Positions 22,770 through 33,909 are shown, counted from the stretch's first letter. The stretch is 64,000 bases of DNA from Lethocerus indicus (GCA_019843655.1 JACDQD010000001.1:46930443-46994442); one strand, 5' to 3'. Notes: a model not told the origin generated them from the sequence alone. Numbers and translations: made by a program.

Positions 22770-24010
22770 CCGAGAAAGTATAGAATCGAGTTACATTCTA
22801 GATCTTGAGCAGATTAAGGGGGGTCGACATATGAAATTCTACTAACACCCGGGAGAAGACGAAGTACAGTTAAAATTCGCCGTATTAAACTGACAATTAA
22901 AAGACAATTCGATTACGAAATAAACTCTGCTCGACCGCACATGATTACCGGGAGCGGTAGAAAACCCAATTTAAAAATAATTAAACGCTCGTCGAAAAAA
23001 AGAAACTGTGTCTTGGACAGGACTCCTTCTTACTGTTCGCGGTTGAACGCCGCGTGGGTCTGCCCCAGGTTCGGTTACAGCGCCATAGAACATTGAATTA
23101 CATGTTGCACTCGATTAGTGTAACAGAATCTCACGTTCCGACCGTTTCCTACTAATCGTAACACAGGATAACCCAATTAATTATGAATACATAGATCAAA
23201 AAAGAAAATGTACACTTTATCGAAGCAAATATAAAGAAAGGTTAGACACAAAATCCAAACTGATACATAAAAGGCTCGAAAATGAATTATTATTGTTGGT
23301 AACACTATGAGATTGGATTGTGTAAAAACAAATTATACTACGACCGACTAATTACAGGATATTGCGCGTTCTAAAAATTGTATAACATAATCACTATTCA
23401 AAATCAGGTACTCCTATGCACATGACAACATGATTCGTTTTCATCATTTTCAAGAATGATACTCGAATTGCAAGCGTTTAATTTGAATTGCGTTATTCAC
23501 TTTAGATTCTATAAGGTATTACATTAAGAATGTCCATAATTTTTGAATTATGTGATCAATTCTGTAATTTGTAGTCAAATTACTGTCCCTTCAGTCAATT
23601 AATGATGCAGCTATCCCAGCACAGGTAGGCGCTTGGAGATTACAGAAAACAGCCTGAAGACAAAACCGGATTCCCGCAATAAAAAATAGGGAGAAGAAGA
23701 ATTCGTAATTTAAAACATATTGATTCGTTAAATTTGTTCCACAATTACTTTCAGTATTATTCGTTCTTTTCTTGTAGCCTCTCATAAGGGATAACGCTCG
23801 TGCCTCGAATATTATCAATTTGGACGATATTCAAACATAACTCACAAATTGGCCGACGATGGAGATTCCTCTGCGACAAAGATGAAAACTCCTATAGTTT
23901 ATAAATGAATATTATCGATTTGATCAGAATTAATAGGGTTTAATGCTCTGAATTTAAGGGCAGGTTCAAACTTTCCTCTACAATCGTATAACCCTGGACG
24001 AGGAAAATGT
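22770..24010. other. AT-rich spacer, nothing recognised
   Basis: No repeat family, RNA gene or coding motif was found in this stretch. Confidence 0.35.
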
Positions 24011-24017
24011 CTGAGGT

Positions 24018-24024
24018 GTATATA

Positions 24025-24071
<47 letters not shown>
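24018..24071. repeat. Compound (TG)n(TA)n microsatellite
   Basis: A short TG stretch (about 24025-24035) runs into an uninterrupted TA stretch of about 36 bp. Confidence 0.95.
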
Positions 24072-24073
<2 letters not shown>

Positions 24074-24634
24074 GCACTGGGGACAACCGAACTAAATATC
24101 GCCGAATGGAATTCGCGGGGACCGTTCCCTTAGGGACACGCGATTGCGTCACGCGACCTAATCAACGCCCACCCGTCGCTGGGTCGGACAAAAAAACCCT
24201 TTTTTGAAAATAGCGGCGTTCGTGTAAACAACGGCGCGCTGTTTAAGAAAAAAGATAAATCGCGGGAATATTCCCGACGGGGAGGGGGATGTTTGGACAC
24301 TATGGGATTAAGTTTTTCCCGAAGCGATGTTTTCCCACCGCCAGCATAGAATGTAGCCGAACGGGGACGCTTGGGTTAGGGACATCTCGTCAGTAAATAT
24401 CCGGCTGGAATGCTAGTCGGTGAAAGAAAACAGAAAAATGCATGTAGTAACCGGACCTATTTACCGATAACGGTCGTCTCGTTCCGTGTAGCATTGTTAC
24501 TGCATTGGTCAGGGAAACGGTGCCGACAATGCTGGGAGTACTAACGTATGATTTTCTATCACCACTCGCAGGAAGGGTTTTATCCCAGCAAGGTTTCTCT
24601 CGCCGTCAGTCGACAGGTAATCGAGGAAAAATAT

Positions 24635-24712
24635 CTCTAACGAAGATTCGCCGAGCCCACAATGAAGCGGAATAAATTAGTTCAAAATTCAACGTTAAAG
24701 AATCAGGTAGTA
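24635..24712 (+). repeat. Family B repeat, left part, interrupted by family A
   Basis: The order 'taacgaagatt', 'gagcccacaatgaag', 'aataaattagttcaaaattc', 'gttaaagaatcagg' matches the family B copy at 60515-60570. The copy stops at 24712, where a family A element begins, and resumes at about 25030. Confidence 0.75.
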
Positions 24713-25037
24713 CCATAGATTTGTTGTGTTTCTGTCTCCTCTCGCTGGTTGGTTGGTATTTTGCTAGACCGGTTTCGGCTGCTCGGTGGTTGTCAATTGT
24801 GTCGTGTGGCACGATAAACTGACAACCACCACACTACAAGTGACAGTGACAGTGCAGTGAGGATGACCGACAAACATCCAAAGTGCCAATAGTGACTAAC
24901 ACCGCTACTGAAAATGGCGAGCAGCCGACACCGGTCTAGCGAAAAACCAAACCGGCAAGAGGAGACAGAAACACAACAAATCTACGGTATTCCAACCCCT
25001 CGCAGACCACAAAACAGGTATGTTAAACTAATCAGGT
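24709..25037. mobile_element. Family A foldback element, best complete copy
   Basis: Long inverted arms enclose a loop. The left arm (about 24712-24790) reads 'gatttgttgtgtttctgtct', then the gctgg and ctagaccggtttcggctgc blocks. The loop (about 24790-24895) contains 'caagtgacagtgacagtgca'. The right arm (about 24895-25035) reads 'gactaacaccgctactgaaa', the gccgacaccggtctagcg block, 'gaggagacagaaacacaac', then the outer end 'cctcgcagaccacaaaacag'. The left arm lacks about 38 outer bases. There is no open frame, so the element is non-autonomous and MITE-like. It lies inside a family B copy, with 'aatcaggt' present at both junctions as a candidate target-site duplication. The superfamily that mobilised it is unknown. 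Confidence 0.8.
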
Positions 25038-25078
25038 TTAAATGAGAACAAAACTTTCACAAATTCTACTAATAAACG
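25028..25078 (+). repeat. Family B repeat, right part
   Basis: After the family A insertion, family B resumes with 'aatcaggtttaaatgagaac' and 'aaaactttcacaaattct', corresponding to 'ccagtc..tattgagaac' and 'aaaacgtgcacacatgttc' at 60567-60612. Confidence 0.65.
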
Positions 25079-25079
25079 G

Positions 25080-28000
25080 CTCTTAAGTTAACCTACAATA
25101 ATAGTGGAAAAATAACTAAAAAAATAGTATGCAGTGTTATTATGCGTTTCCCGAGTTTCAATATTCCCGTGCGCAAAATCATAAATCATTCCTTTATAAA
25201 ATATTTTGTTTAATTATCTGACCGTATAAATGTGAAATGCGCTAATTTTTCTTTTCGGCTTCAAAATGAAAATCAATAATCAATTTTTCGTTACTTTTAT
25301 TCATCTGTAATTAGAGATCTTATCACGATCTATCGATAACCGGGGTTTTGGCAGTCGTCTCGGAAAAACTGTTGCACAAAGTTAAAAACAAGGACGCCCC
25401 CTTCGGCAGACACGATTCCAATTTCGAAACCCTTCGCGGATGATTTTGGGCCGTCGCGTACGCTAGTTCCGGATTCCTGGTGAGCGTACGATTACCGAGG
25501 GCGCAAACGTGAAAATGCGAAAATATTTCGGGAGTTTCCTCATCACAGGGGCGGATCACGGGGATGGTGTTGGCCGAATTTGCTGAAATTGATTCAACGA
25601 CCTTTGCTATTGTTGGCACCGTGTCGCCAAATCCCCCTGCCCTGTACACTCCGCGAAATTGCCGACTCGAATCGCCGGTTTCGGACTGAACGAACCGAAT
25701 TAGACCCGCTGCAATAGTGCGTCCATCCGCACTTAAAACAACGTAATAAATAAATAAACGAGGAAATTTCTGTCCCATTGTTCTCAATACTGAAAAGAAT
25801 TCAATGCCATCCGTTCAATTTGGTGTCAGTTTACGAATGGCCCATTTCACAGGGAGTCGAGAGAATTTTCGAACGTCTCTCTTATACAGGTTATACATGA
25901 TAATCGTCAAGGCAGGGAACAACAAAAATCGGAGAACGCATTTAAACAAGAAACCCATCGTTAGCGATTAGAAAATTCCAAGAATTCATCCCGATGTTAG
26001 ATTTTGGGTCCTGAGCTGCTTGAAGAATGGTGAACGATCGAAACCGGAGGTAGACCGACTGTAGATCAAAAGAAATAGTCGGTAGCAGATGTGGGGGAGA
26101 CGGGAAGGGAGTTGTTTTACCAATAAAACTACAAGAAATGTTCGCAACGGACATTCGCCTTGGGAACGAGCGAAAGCCTGGCGCTTATGATACAATGTTT
26201 ACAGTAAAGAAAGGCGTCGGTGTGTGTCCGCAAGCTGAACTGGGTTCGGTAAGAGTTAAAAGTCACGGCGCAGAAGGTCCGCAGCCGTACGGAGGGAAGG
26301 AAGGTTTCTAAATCGGCCACGACTTAAACAACAGTCTAAATACTTGACCGTACCTGAGCGTGCGGCTCAATACTGTCCGAAGGGCGTTTTCACAAAAGGT
26401 ATAACGCATAGAGCACCGGGAGGGCGGTCAAATGGAAATTTGCAACGGGGAAAATGGAGCGACTCAAAAAAATTCCACTGACCCAACCGCACCAATACTT
26501 GCGCCGACTGACTAATTCCGACTGAATTCGACAGATCTGGTTAAAAAAGGAGAATGGGTGAAAACGTTTCCCCCAGGTTACGAATGCTCTTTCGACATAA
26601 GGAGTGCGCGCTGCCGACACCGTTACTAAATACCTGCCTGAGACTACATCCGAGCCAAGTAGATCCCAGAATCGACTACGAAAAGATATTGGTAGTAAGT
26701 GGAGTGGGGTTATGGAGAAGAACCGCCCTAACAAAGTCAAGTTAAATAGAGCGATCCACCTTTTCAACTACAATACCGCGTCCCACTTCGGGAAAATTGC
26801 AGTAACATTCTTTGGGACGTCGGAAGAAGAGCCTAAAAAGATGCAGGGAAGGAAACAAATCCTCCTCCCTCGTAACTCATCCGTACAGCAGTGTCAGCAA
26901 ATATTAACAACAGAGGTAAAGTATAGACGCTAAATATTTCAGCTTTATTTGTTTATAATTGAGGATACGTGTATTTATTCTATGTTATGCGACAAAAAAC
27001 ACTAAAATATGTTGTATTTTTGAGGAAAAATATATTCGGGTTACGGCCAATTAAGTTTCGACCAGTCAGGTTCGTAACCCGAGGGTCCACCGTATGCATG
27101 TTGTAGGCCCACTGAAACTATCAATTTACACGGAATGGAAAACGACTCGAAGGGCGACTCTTCTTCAGTGAAGATTGTATCTGCCCGGTTCGGAGGCCTC
27201 TGCGGGATCAGATACGGATTGCATAACAATAGGGCTAGAGGAAACGGTTTGACCTCACCGGCCAAGGTGTCTCGCCACCGGCAACTCGGGTTGGGTAGAC
27301 GACCGTTTCTCTAAAAAAACCGGGAAAAGTCACAAGTTCTATTTTATATTTTCTGTTTAAATCCGCCGAGAAGTCGTACAGTCTTAAGAAATGGTCGGGA
27401 CGAAAGGTAAGTCGGCATCCGTTGGATACGCCCTAAAACGCGACCGCACCTGTACTATATGTCCATCCAGTCAACGTGACGACAGTCCCACGTAAAACAA
27501 AAAGCAATCGATCTCTAAAAGCTCATTTTATTTAATACCATCGTCAAAATACACTTAAAGGCGGTTATGGAACGCCGTAACATTTTATGGAATACAAATG
27601 ATTATAATAATAAAGATTAGAAGAGAAAGCCGAGGCCTCGAGCGACAGGCCGTACTGGAAAATGCTGGCGAAACTCGGAAAATCAAGCAAGGAACACGGG
27701 CCAATTCGGACAAAAATGTCAATATTTGAACATTACTAAACCGAAAATGTAATACTCCTTTTTATTTTAAGTCAGGAGGCGATTTGATAACACAAATGTA
27801 CTTTTGACTGAGAATCCACCCATTGTTGATACTCCTGCTCCTGCCCTTACTAGATAGTGAGTTATACTCTTAAAAATGTAAATACCAGGCACAGAGATAA
27901 ATTGAAATTTCCAGTAGAAAATGAGTTTCTAAAAACAAAGTTATTCAGTTTAATCCTTAGAGGGGGAAAAACGGACGAACCGGGATAGCGATAAGTGAGT

Positions 28001-29390
28001 GGATAAATTACAAGAACCGTACTTCAAATATTTTCGATTCTACTTGATATTAAGGTCAGGTAAAGTCCTAATTGATCCAACCGGGATTACAAAGAAGAAA
28101 TTGATGCTTTCGTTGTCAGTATAAAGCTTGAAATTCCTGTGTGTTGAAGGACCTTATATAGTTTTATAGAAAAGAACATTTTTTAAAGTCTCTTGCATCG
28201 CATTTTCTTTCTTCCGTCGCTAATAAAAGTATTTTCAAGCAGAGAAAACAATCTTGTAAGAGAAACTTGAATCATGGTCACGTGCCATTACTCAATGGCC
28301 GTACTCCAAAACTAGCAGCTGCAAGAAAACATTTATATGCGCGTCTTAAATATTTGTCCAGAGATTTGACTGTTTCTTACCGCCTGGCGATTTGGCTCTT
28401 CTTTTGTTAGAGCTTATGGGGCTTTTGATTATATCTTTAATTAATTTTTAAGACTCTTCGATTAATAAATAATTCCCGCCTTTCGTTTCTTAATTTTACT
28501 CAAAGCCCACCTAAAGAGCGGATTAGTAGTTCGCTGCCCGAATAATAGTATAATCATCCCGAAATATCTACATTGAACTTTAAAGTTCCTAAAACCCTGT
28601 ACTAAAATGCGGTTCCCAAATAAGAAGCGGTTATCAAACAGTGCCCATATCCTGACATTTATTTTTATTTCAATATCTTCATTGCGTTTTCGGGACAGCG
28701 CTATGTTTGGTTAATTCATGTTCTCGGGTTTTATTACGTAACTTCAAGTACATAAATGTAGAAAGGCCCGTGGGCCGGAATGTATCATTCAAAACTTATG
28801 TATCGCATACGATGTACTAGGTGTATTCATACCTATCATACTTTTATAAGAAAAATAAATTATTTACTCGGCTTGACGTATCGACGTACAAGCAGCGAGA
28901 GATGCCCATAATATCACGACAGTAGTTCAAGAGTAATCGAAGCCAGAATTTGAACCGAAATTTGAATAGAAAACAGCGACGGGAAAATGAAATGTTCGTT
29001 TTCCGTTATCGTCCAGATTTTATAAGACCGTCTTTGCCGGGTAGAAGAACCTCTTCAAAGCCATCCTAAGCGAGGGGTCGCAACTGCCGGCATTGTACCC
29101 AATGACAATCGATTAATAACGGACGCAAAAATATCCGGGCTATTGGACTGTTGCCACCGACGCTGTCCCCTCGCAGACGCTGTCCCCATCCCCACTCGAG
29201 CTCAGACTTTTCACTCTACGCCTTTGGTTTACCCACTCTGAGCTCCACAATCTCGTCGAAGGCTTCGACACCTCTAGTCAGCCTTATTATTTTATTTATT
29301 TTTTTAATCGTACAATTATATATTTAATAATAACCGAATCCCCGTGCCCAACTGAAAAGAATCGACACTAATAAAACGGATATCAAAATT
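25080..29390. other. Long spacer, nothing recognised
   Basis: About 4.3 kb without a gene or a clear copy of families A-H. Several open frames exist (25323-25787, 154 codons, minus; 26390-26767, 125 codons, minus; 26604-26933, plus), but none carries a recognisable motif and they overlap other frames. I see no splice-flanked conserved peptide. Confidence 0.35.
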
Positions 29391-29394
29391 GACC

Positions 29395-29661
29395 AAAAAC
29401 GTACCGACAATAGACAAAGTTATAAAATCCCGGTTCCCAAAGTTCCATACCCCGTTCCTAATTCACTCGTCGAATCCCCCACCTCAGTTACCCATACATT
29501 ACCCTCCCCCCACGGCGGCTTAAACACATACAGGCCTACAGATCTCGTTCCGTAGCCTGGACACACGTTGAAAAGTGCAATCACTAGGCGGCTTCTTTAC
29601 ATAAAAACATTCCGCCATTGTACCTACAACCATAAAGGTTGATTGTACAATAAATAAAAAA
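29395..29661 (+). mobile_element. Jockey-type retrotransposon, 3' end fragment
   Basis: This aligns base for base with the C-terminal coding end of the copy at 33446-33890: 'aaaatcccggttcccaaagt', 'cctaattcactcgtcgaatc', 'gttacccatacattaccctc', and 'cggcggcttaaac'. Translated, it keeps NSLVESPTSVTH against NPLVQSLSSLTH and PPRRLK against PPRRLK. The 3' UTR follows (the 'aagtgcaatcactaggcgg' block), and it ends 'aaaggttgattgtacaataa' with a short A-rich tail. A deletion of about 11 bases near 29452 and other indels break the frame. Confidence 0.85.
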
Positions 29662-29719
29662 AGAACCAAGATTTTATCTTAATGTAATGACGCTTACATT
29701 GAATTGGCGTGCAGTAACA

Positions 29720-30560
29720 GTTACTTTTCACCGCCGTCAGTACCAGTAGTGGTAACTTACTGCAGATTAAGTTTCCACTATCTGTTAGTGACAAGCGTCC
29801 CCGATGAAGAGGTTCGCGAACCATCGCGGGCAGGAATATAAAAATTCCGACAGTTCCCTTCGACTGAAAGAAATGAGGAAAACAGCCTGTCGATGCTGCC
29901 CGTCGAAATGAGAAATAGGACGGGCAATATTTTTATTTTATTGATTCGAGATCATTTATTGATTCCAGATGAGCGTCTGAATTTATTGAAGGTACTGAGG
30001 CGTGTTAGGAGGGGGCAAATAACGTTTTTATTTTTACACTCTATGCCGGCGTAATTTTCCTAGTTGTTTATTAGATTTCAACACGCGAACGCTAATGAAA
30101 GTAATGCTTCATATTCGACGCGCCTGAGATCATGCCTCAGCTGCGGTCCCCCCACGAGTCGAACCGTACAGTTTGCTCCACTATTTAAAGACCAAAGTAA
30201 CGCAGGGATCTTCGCTCAGTAGGCAGAATATTTTGTGTTTCTCCTTCAGTCGTTTTAAAACGTTTTCTTTCATGCCGCGTTAATTAAACCGAGGTTTATA
30301 CGGCGTCTCTTATTCTGTTATTCGTTTAACATAATTACAATTCTGTTGCATAATTCAATTCTACATAATGCAATCTACATAACTCACACTTTTAATACAG
30401 AACTTTTTACACGCACACAACTCAATGAAAAACATCTATCACAAGAAATGTAGGTCATGTTACACTGAAAAGATATGATTTGAATGGAGATAATTTAAAA
30501 AAATCACTCTCTGAAGTATACAATATTTTCCAGATCACTGTTTTAGACTATTCGAGTGAC
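29720..30560. other. Spacer, nothing recognised
   Basis: No repeat family, RNA gene or coding motif was found. Confidence 0.35.
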
Positions 30561-30589
30561 GTTATATACAAAAAATAAAATATGTATAT

Positions 30590-30735
30590 AAAAATACTGA
30601 ACAAACATACTCAGAAACGGTACTGTCTAAGTCACCTTATCCAGGAGGGTGGTGACATAAGGGCGGCAGCCCACGCAGACGCGTTGGAGCGCTTTCCCCG
30701 CCCCTAACAGTGGGTGCAACGACTAGGTGAAGGAT
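30590..30735 (+). repeat. Family F repeat
   Basis: It contains 'ctgaacaaacatactc', 'caccttatccaggagggtgg', 'tgacata' and 'acagtgggtgcaacgacta'. The first half matches 48391-48438 ('ctgaacaaagatactc', 'caccttatccaggagggt') and the second half matches 42055-42105 ('ccaggagggcggtgacgcaa', 'ccagcgggtgcaccggcta'). The type of element is unknown. Confidence 0.7.
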
Positions 30736-31399
30736 TTAGAGCATCAATAGACCTACAATACCACTGAATCAGACAAAATAGCCAAGAGACAAAAAGTACG
30801 GTACCCCGTTCGTAAAACTAACTGTGGGGGATTATGTGGAATACACCGACCTGTGCAACACAGAAGAATAAAAATATTTTACGCATTTTTCAGAAATAAT
30901 ATTTTTAAATATTCGTACTAGCTCTTGAGCTCAGTTCGGAAAGGAGTTCAGAATTTGAGAAACGAAATTGGAATCGAGGTTTGGGTATGCGGGCGACTTA
31001 ATTAAGGGTATTTCTAACATATTGTCCACGGGTTTCGTATAATTCAATATATGCTGAAATATGCAATCGGAGGAGAATACGGTTCGCCACAGAAGAATCG
31101 CTCTCAGGGTTCCAATGCGTTTAGTCCTAATCACTAATGCCACCGGCTATGCGGGACCGCCGGGGTCTTGTCATTTCCCTTCGACTACTCCTCACGGTGA
31201 ACTTACTCTTGGGCACTAGCGGCCAAAACATATTGGATTCGAATTTCGATACCCCGGGAATCGACCTACGTCGAAGTATTGGTCTTAGCCAGCGTCGGGA
31301 TTCTCTTCGAGCCGAAGACACTACTACGACATTCACAGGACTTTTTTTAGTCCAATTCCCTCTTCTAGTGAGCACAAAAGTCACTTTTATATGCTATGG

Positions 31400-31530
31400 T
31401 ACATTTACAAGTACGGATTCAATTTCTACCGGACCGAGTGGCGTGATACTACATGGCGTCGGGATTGGAACAACGATATCACGGCATTAATTAAAGATAC
31501 CCGATTGTCTGTCCGCTATACTGATTTAAC
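31400..31530 (+). repeat. Family H repeat
   Basis: The core 'gatactacatggcgtcggga' recurs at 55903-55920 as 'gacactacatggcgtcgggt', and similarity extends on both sides: 'tacaagtacggattcaattt' against 'taggagtacagattttattt', and 'attaattaaagatacccga' against 'ttaatttaagatacccaat'. The segment near 'accgagtggcgtgatac' loosely resembles an A box, so a tRNA-derived SINE is possible, but no B box is evident. Confidence 0.6.
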
Positions 31531-31690
31531 CAAATCTAGAAGTGGAAATTTTATCTCAAGAGGTGCATTGTATATGTGTAAAATGATTTAATACGTCAAT
31601 ATCTTACATCGAAAAATAGAATTTTGAGTAGAAGTAGTTCAGTCGGTCTCTACCTCTATCTCAATGTCGTACAGGAACAAACTATTTTTT

Positions 31691-31693
<3 letters not shown>

Positions 31694-31745
<52 letters not shown>
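31694..31745. repeat. (TA)n microsatellite
   Basis: An uninterrupted TA repeat of about 52 bp that ends exactly where the inverted arm of family B begins. Confidence 0.95.
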
Positions 31746-31748
<3 letters not shown>

Positions 31749-32115
31749 TTGTTCATTTAAGTGTTCAAGTGAGCATGTGTGAACGTTTTACTCTCAATAT
31801 TGCCTGGCGCTGGATTCTTAACCTTTAATTCTGAACTAATTTATTCATCGTCATCGTTAGCTCATTCTTGCCATACCAGTCCCCATTCGCTGGGAGGATG
31901 CTTTTTTCGGAGTTCCTCCCATCGCTGATAGACTACGCGAACGCCTCCAACCGGTTGGCCGGGGATGAAATAGACCGCTTTGTTTGGAAACGAGGAAAAG
32001 TATCCGAAAACAAGAAATAATTTAGACCAGTCATTCATGAGAACCAGTCGGCTGGCAGTATTGAGAGCGAAACTTTCACACACGCTCGGACGAGAGAATG
32101 AGCTAAAAAATGCTT
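31746..32115. repeat. Family B inverted-repeat pair
   Basis: The left part (31746-31872) is the reverse complement of family B: 'actctcaatattgcctggcg', 'taattctgaactaatttatt', 'gctcattcttgcc'. The right part (about 31985-32115) is family B in direct orientation: 'gaaataatttagaccagtc', 'gaaccagtcggctggcagta', 'ttgagagcgaaactttcaca'. About 110 bp of unrelated sequence lies between. The arrangement makes a foldback structure like that of family A. A 73-codon minus frame (31862-32083) crosses the loop and right arm but has no motif, so I do not call it a gene. Confidence 0.7.
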
Positions 32116-32574
32116 TTTTCCTCCAATCGCAAATTTCAACTGTCTCTTAATTGATTTTCGCGCATGAAGTCTATAGAGAGTCTAGATAATAGGTTTTCTG
32201 TGAAGAATCCCCTCCGCTAGGAAATAAAAAAGGGAGAACTGTTATAATGATGCGTTGGACCGTCTCCCCGAAACGATTCAACCCGCCCGTGGCATTTGTG
32301 TCGCGGAATCGATTCCCGCTTGCAAAGCAGCGGGCGCCCATAAATCTTCGACCGAACAAAAAACGGGTATCATCGCCTCACTTTATTGTCCCTCCTAAAA
32401 ATTTTAGTCGCCCAATATAGTAGGAGAACAGTCGGGCGGTTCTTGATTTTGTTATAATTATTGTCCCAAAGACTTATAATAATTACGAAGTAGTGAGACC
32501 TTCTCACACAAACTTGTAGTCTTCTGCGAAGACTGTAGAGGGTGAAGTTAGTGTATGAAGTGTACTAAGTGAAC

Positions 32575-32760
32575 GTACTAAACTAAACCTCCTCATCACT
32601 GTAAGACCATAATTAGAGTGATGATAACAGCTTGGCAGACTACCACAGAGAAACACTTCAAGAAGCTACAAGTAGCACAAAATAAATAGCTCGGGGATAT
32701 TGTTACAACGCAGGACGTTCAAAACCTACAAGAACAACTGCACTAATTCAGGAATTGTGC
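32575..32760 (+). pseudogene. Non-LTR reverse transcriptase C-terminal fragment
   Basis: The frame starting near 32612 reads TIIRVMITAW, then EKHFKKLQVAQNK, a stop, and LGDIV. This matches the end of the reverse-transcriptase region in Jockey/R1-type elements, where a 'TIIRPVxTY..xxW' segment is followed by 'LxxLQxxQNKxLRxI'. Upstream KLNLLITVR fits the preceding 'KLxLxxKL' helix in another frame. The stop and frame changes make it a dead fragment. It differs from the Jockey family at 33292-33890, so it derives from another element. Confidence 0.65.
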
Positions 32761-33124
32761 TAAAACAAACTTTCTCTTCTTATATGTCTCTTTCACGTTC
32801 TAGTATGGTAGAAATAGGTTATTGGAGGACTGGGGCATTTCTGTAATGTACAGATTTACTAAATATATTCAGTCCCCCTGTAGTACTCTCAATATTGTCT
32901 CGGGAACAATTTTGACCAATTGAATATTGTCAAATCTAATGTTCTCGGCTCTACTATGCCGAGATCTGCAGGAGAGATTAAGGCCATACTGTGTTTGTTT
33001 AATAGAATGAAAGTTTTATCATTCACACACACAAACACAGGAAGGCCAATAAAATATTAAGGTCCCTTATACAGGAGAGTAGAAGTTTATTTTTCAATAA
33101 AGAAAATTATTTTCTGCCTTGTAT

Positions 33125-33162
33125 TCGCTCGTCGCTACCGTCAGTAGCATTCAGTCAATAAA
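33125..33162 (-). repeat. Family A arm fragment, inverted
   Basis: The plus strand reads 'cgctcgtcgctaccgtcagt' and 'agcattcagtc', matching the inner end of the inverted arm (gctgctcgccatcttcagtagc). Nothing more of the element is seen. Confidence 0.45.
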
Positions 33163-33277
33163 ATAAACATCATATAGACACCACCACTGTCCCATGCTCA
33201 CATTTATTTTTCAATATTATGTATATTTTGAAATCTCACTGGGCCTAATTGATACACCTAATTTAAAACCTACATTT

Positions 33278-33291
33278 AAAAGTCAAAAGTT
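33278..33291. repeat. Target-site duplication, 3' side of the Jockey insertion
   Basis: AAAAGTCAAAAGTT is identical to 33891-33904. It marks the 3' boundary (minus-strand sense) of the Jockey insertion. Confidence 0.85.
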
Positions 33292-33890
33292 TTTTTTGTT
33301 TTATATTTGTACAATCAATTATAACATAATTATGTGTACAAGTGTTGAGTGTATGTTTCTCACTTGAATGGCTTGCCAAAAGAAACCATCCAATGACGGC
33401 ACTTTTTACAATGCATGAAATAATTTATGGCTTGGTATTGCAATTCTACGGGCTAAGAAGATCTCTGGGCCAGCGGCGTTTAAGCCGACGCGGGGGGATC
33501 ATGGATGGGTAAGAGAGGAGAGGGACTGAACGAGTGGATTAGGATGAGGAGAAAGGCGGGAGTGGAACTTCAGGAACCGGGATTTTGCGACTTCGTCGAC
33601 TGTTGGTATGTTGAGGTCATGGTGGATTCTCTGGTTAGAAACATATAGCGGAGCATTAAGGATGGTGCGAAGGACTTTTGATTGGAATCTTTGAATGCGA
33701 GCGATGTTGGATTTCTTGGTGGAACCCCATAGCTCAATTCCATATGTCCATGTCGGTTTCAGTATTGCTTTGTATATTGTTAGTTTGTTGCTTAAGGTCA
33801 ATTTCGCTGTCCGTTTTAGTAATGGCCTTAAGAGTCCAAATTTTCTGTTTAAGTCGGTTCTTTTGAGTCGGGTGTGGGGATTCCACGTGA
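33292..33890 (-). mobile_element. 5'-truncated Jockey-type non-LTR retrotransposon
   Basis: A minus-strand insertion of about 600 bp. It holds the C-terminal reverse-transcriptase end and a 3' UTR of about 155 bp that ends 'ttgattgtacaaatataaaa' followed by an A-rich tail. Identical 14-bp sequences at 33278-33291 and 33891-33904 flank it, as expected for target-primed reverse transcription. The 3' UTR is shared with 14703-14893 and 29395-29661. Among the three copies this one is the best preserved. Confidence 0.9.
33446..33890 (-). pseudogene. Jockey-type reverse transcriptase, C-terminal fragment
   Basis: Translating the minus strand from the 5' truncation gives TWNPHTRLKRTDLNRKFGLL, then KLTLSNKLTIYKAILKPTW, TYGIELWG and the QRFQSKVLRTILNAPLYVSN block, NIPTVDEVAKSRFLKFHSRL and PHPNPLVQSL. 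These are the ordered C-terminal motifs of insect Jockey-clade ORF2 proteins. This frame stops at 33499. The usual end, PPRRLKRRWPRDLLSP and a TAG stop at 33446-33448, lies in another frame about 10 codons later. The endonuclease and catalytic polymerase core are absent because of 5' truncation, so the fragment is not functional. Confidence 0.9.
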
Positions 33891-33904
33891 AAAAGTCAAA
33901 AGTT
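33891..33904. repeat. Target-site duplication, 5' side of the Jockey insertion
   Basis: AAAAGTCAAAAGTT is identical to 33278-33291. It marks the 5' truncation point (minus-strand sense). Confidence 0.85.
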
Positions 33905-33909
33905 CCTTT

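Noticed and set aside
25323..25787. 154-codon minus-strand open frame
   Set aside because: No recognisable domain; compatible with chance in DNA of this composition.
27065..27090. 'aggttcgtaacccgaggg' as a tRNA T arm
   Set aside because: The B-box consensus is broken and no further tRNA parts are found around it.
31862..32083. 73-codon minus-strand frame in the family B inverted pair
   Set aside because: It runs through the loop and an arm of a repeat, and no transposase or other motif is present.
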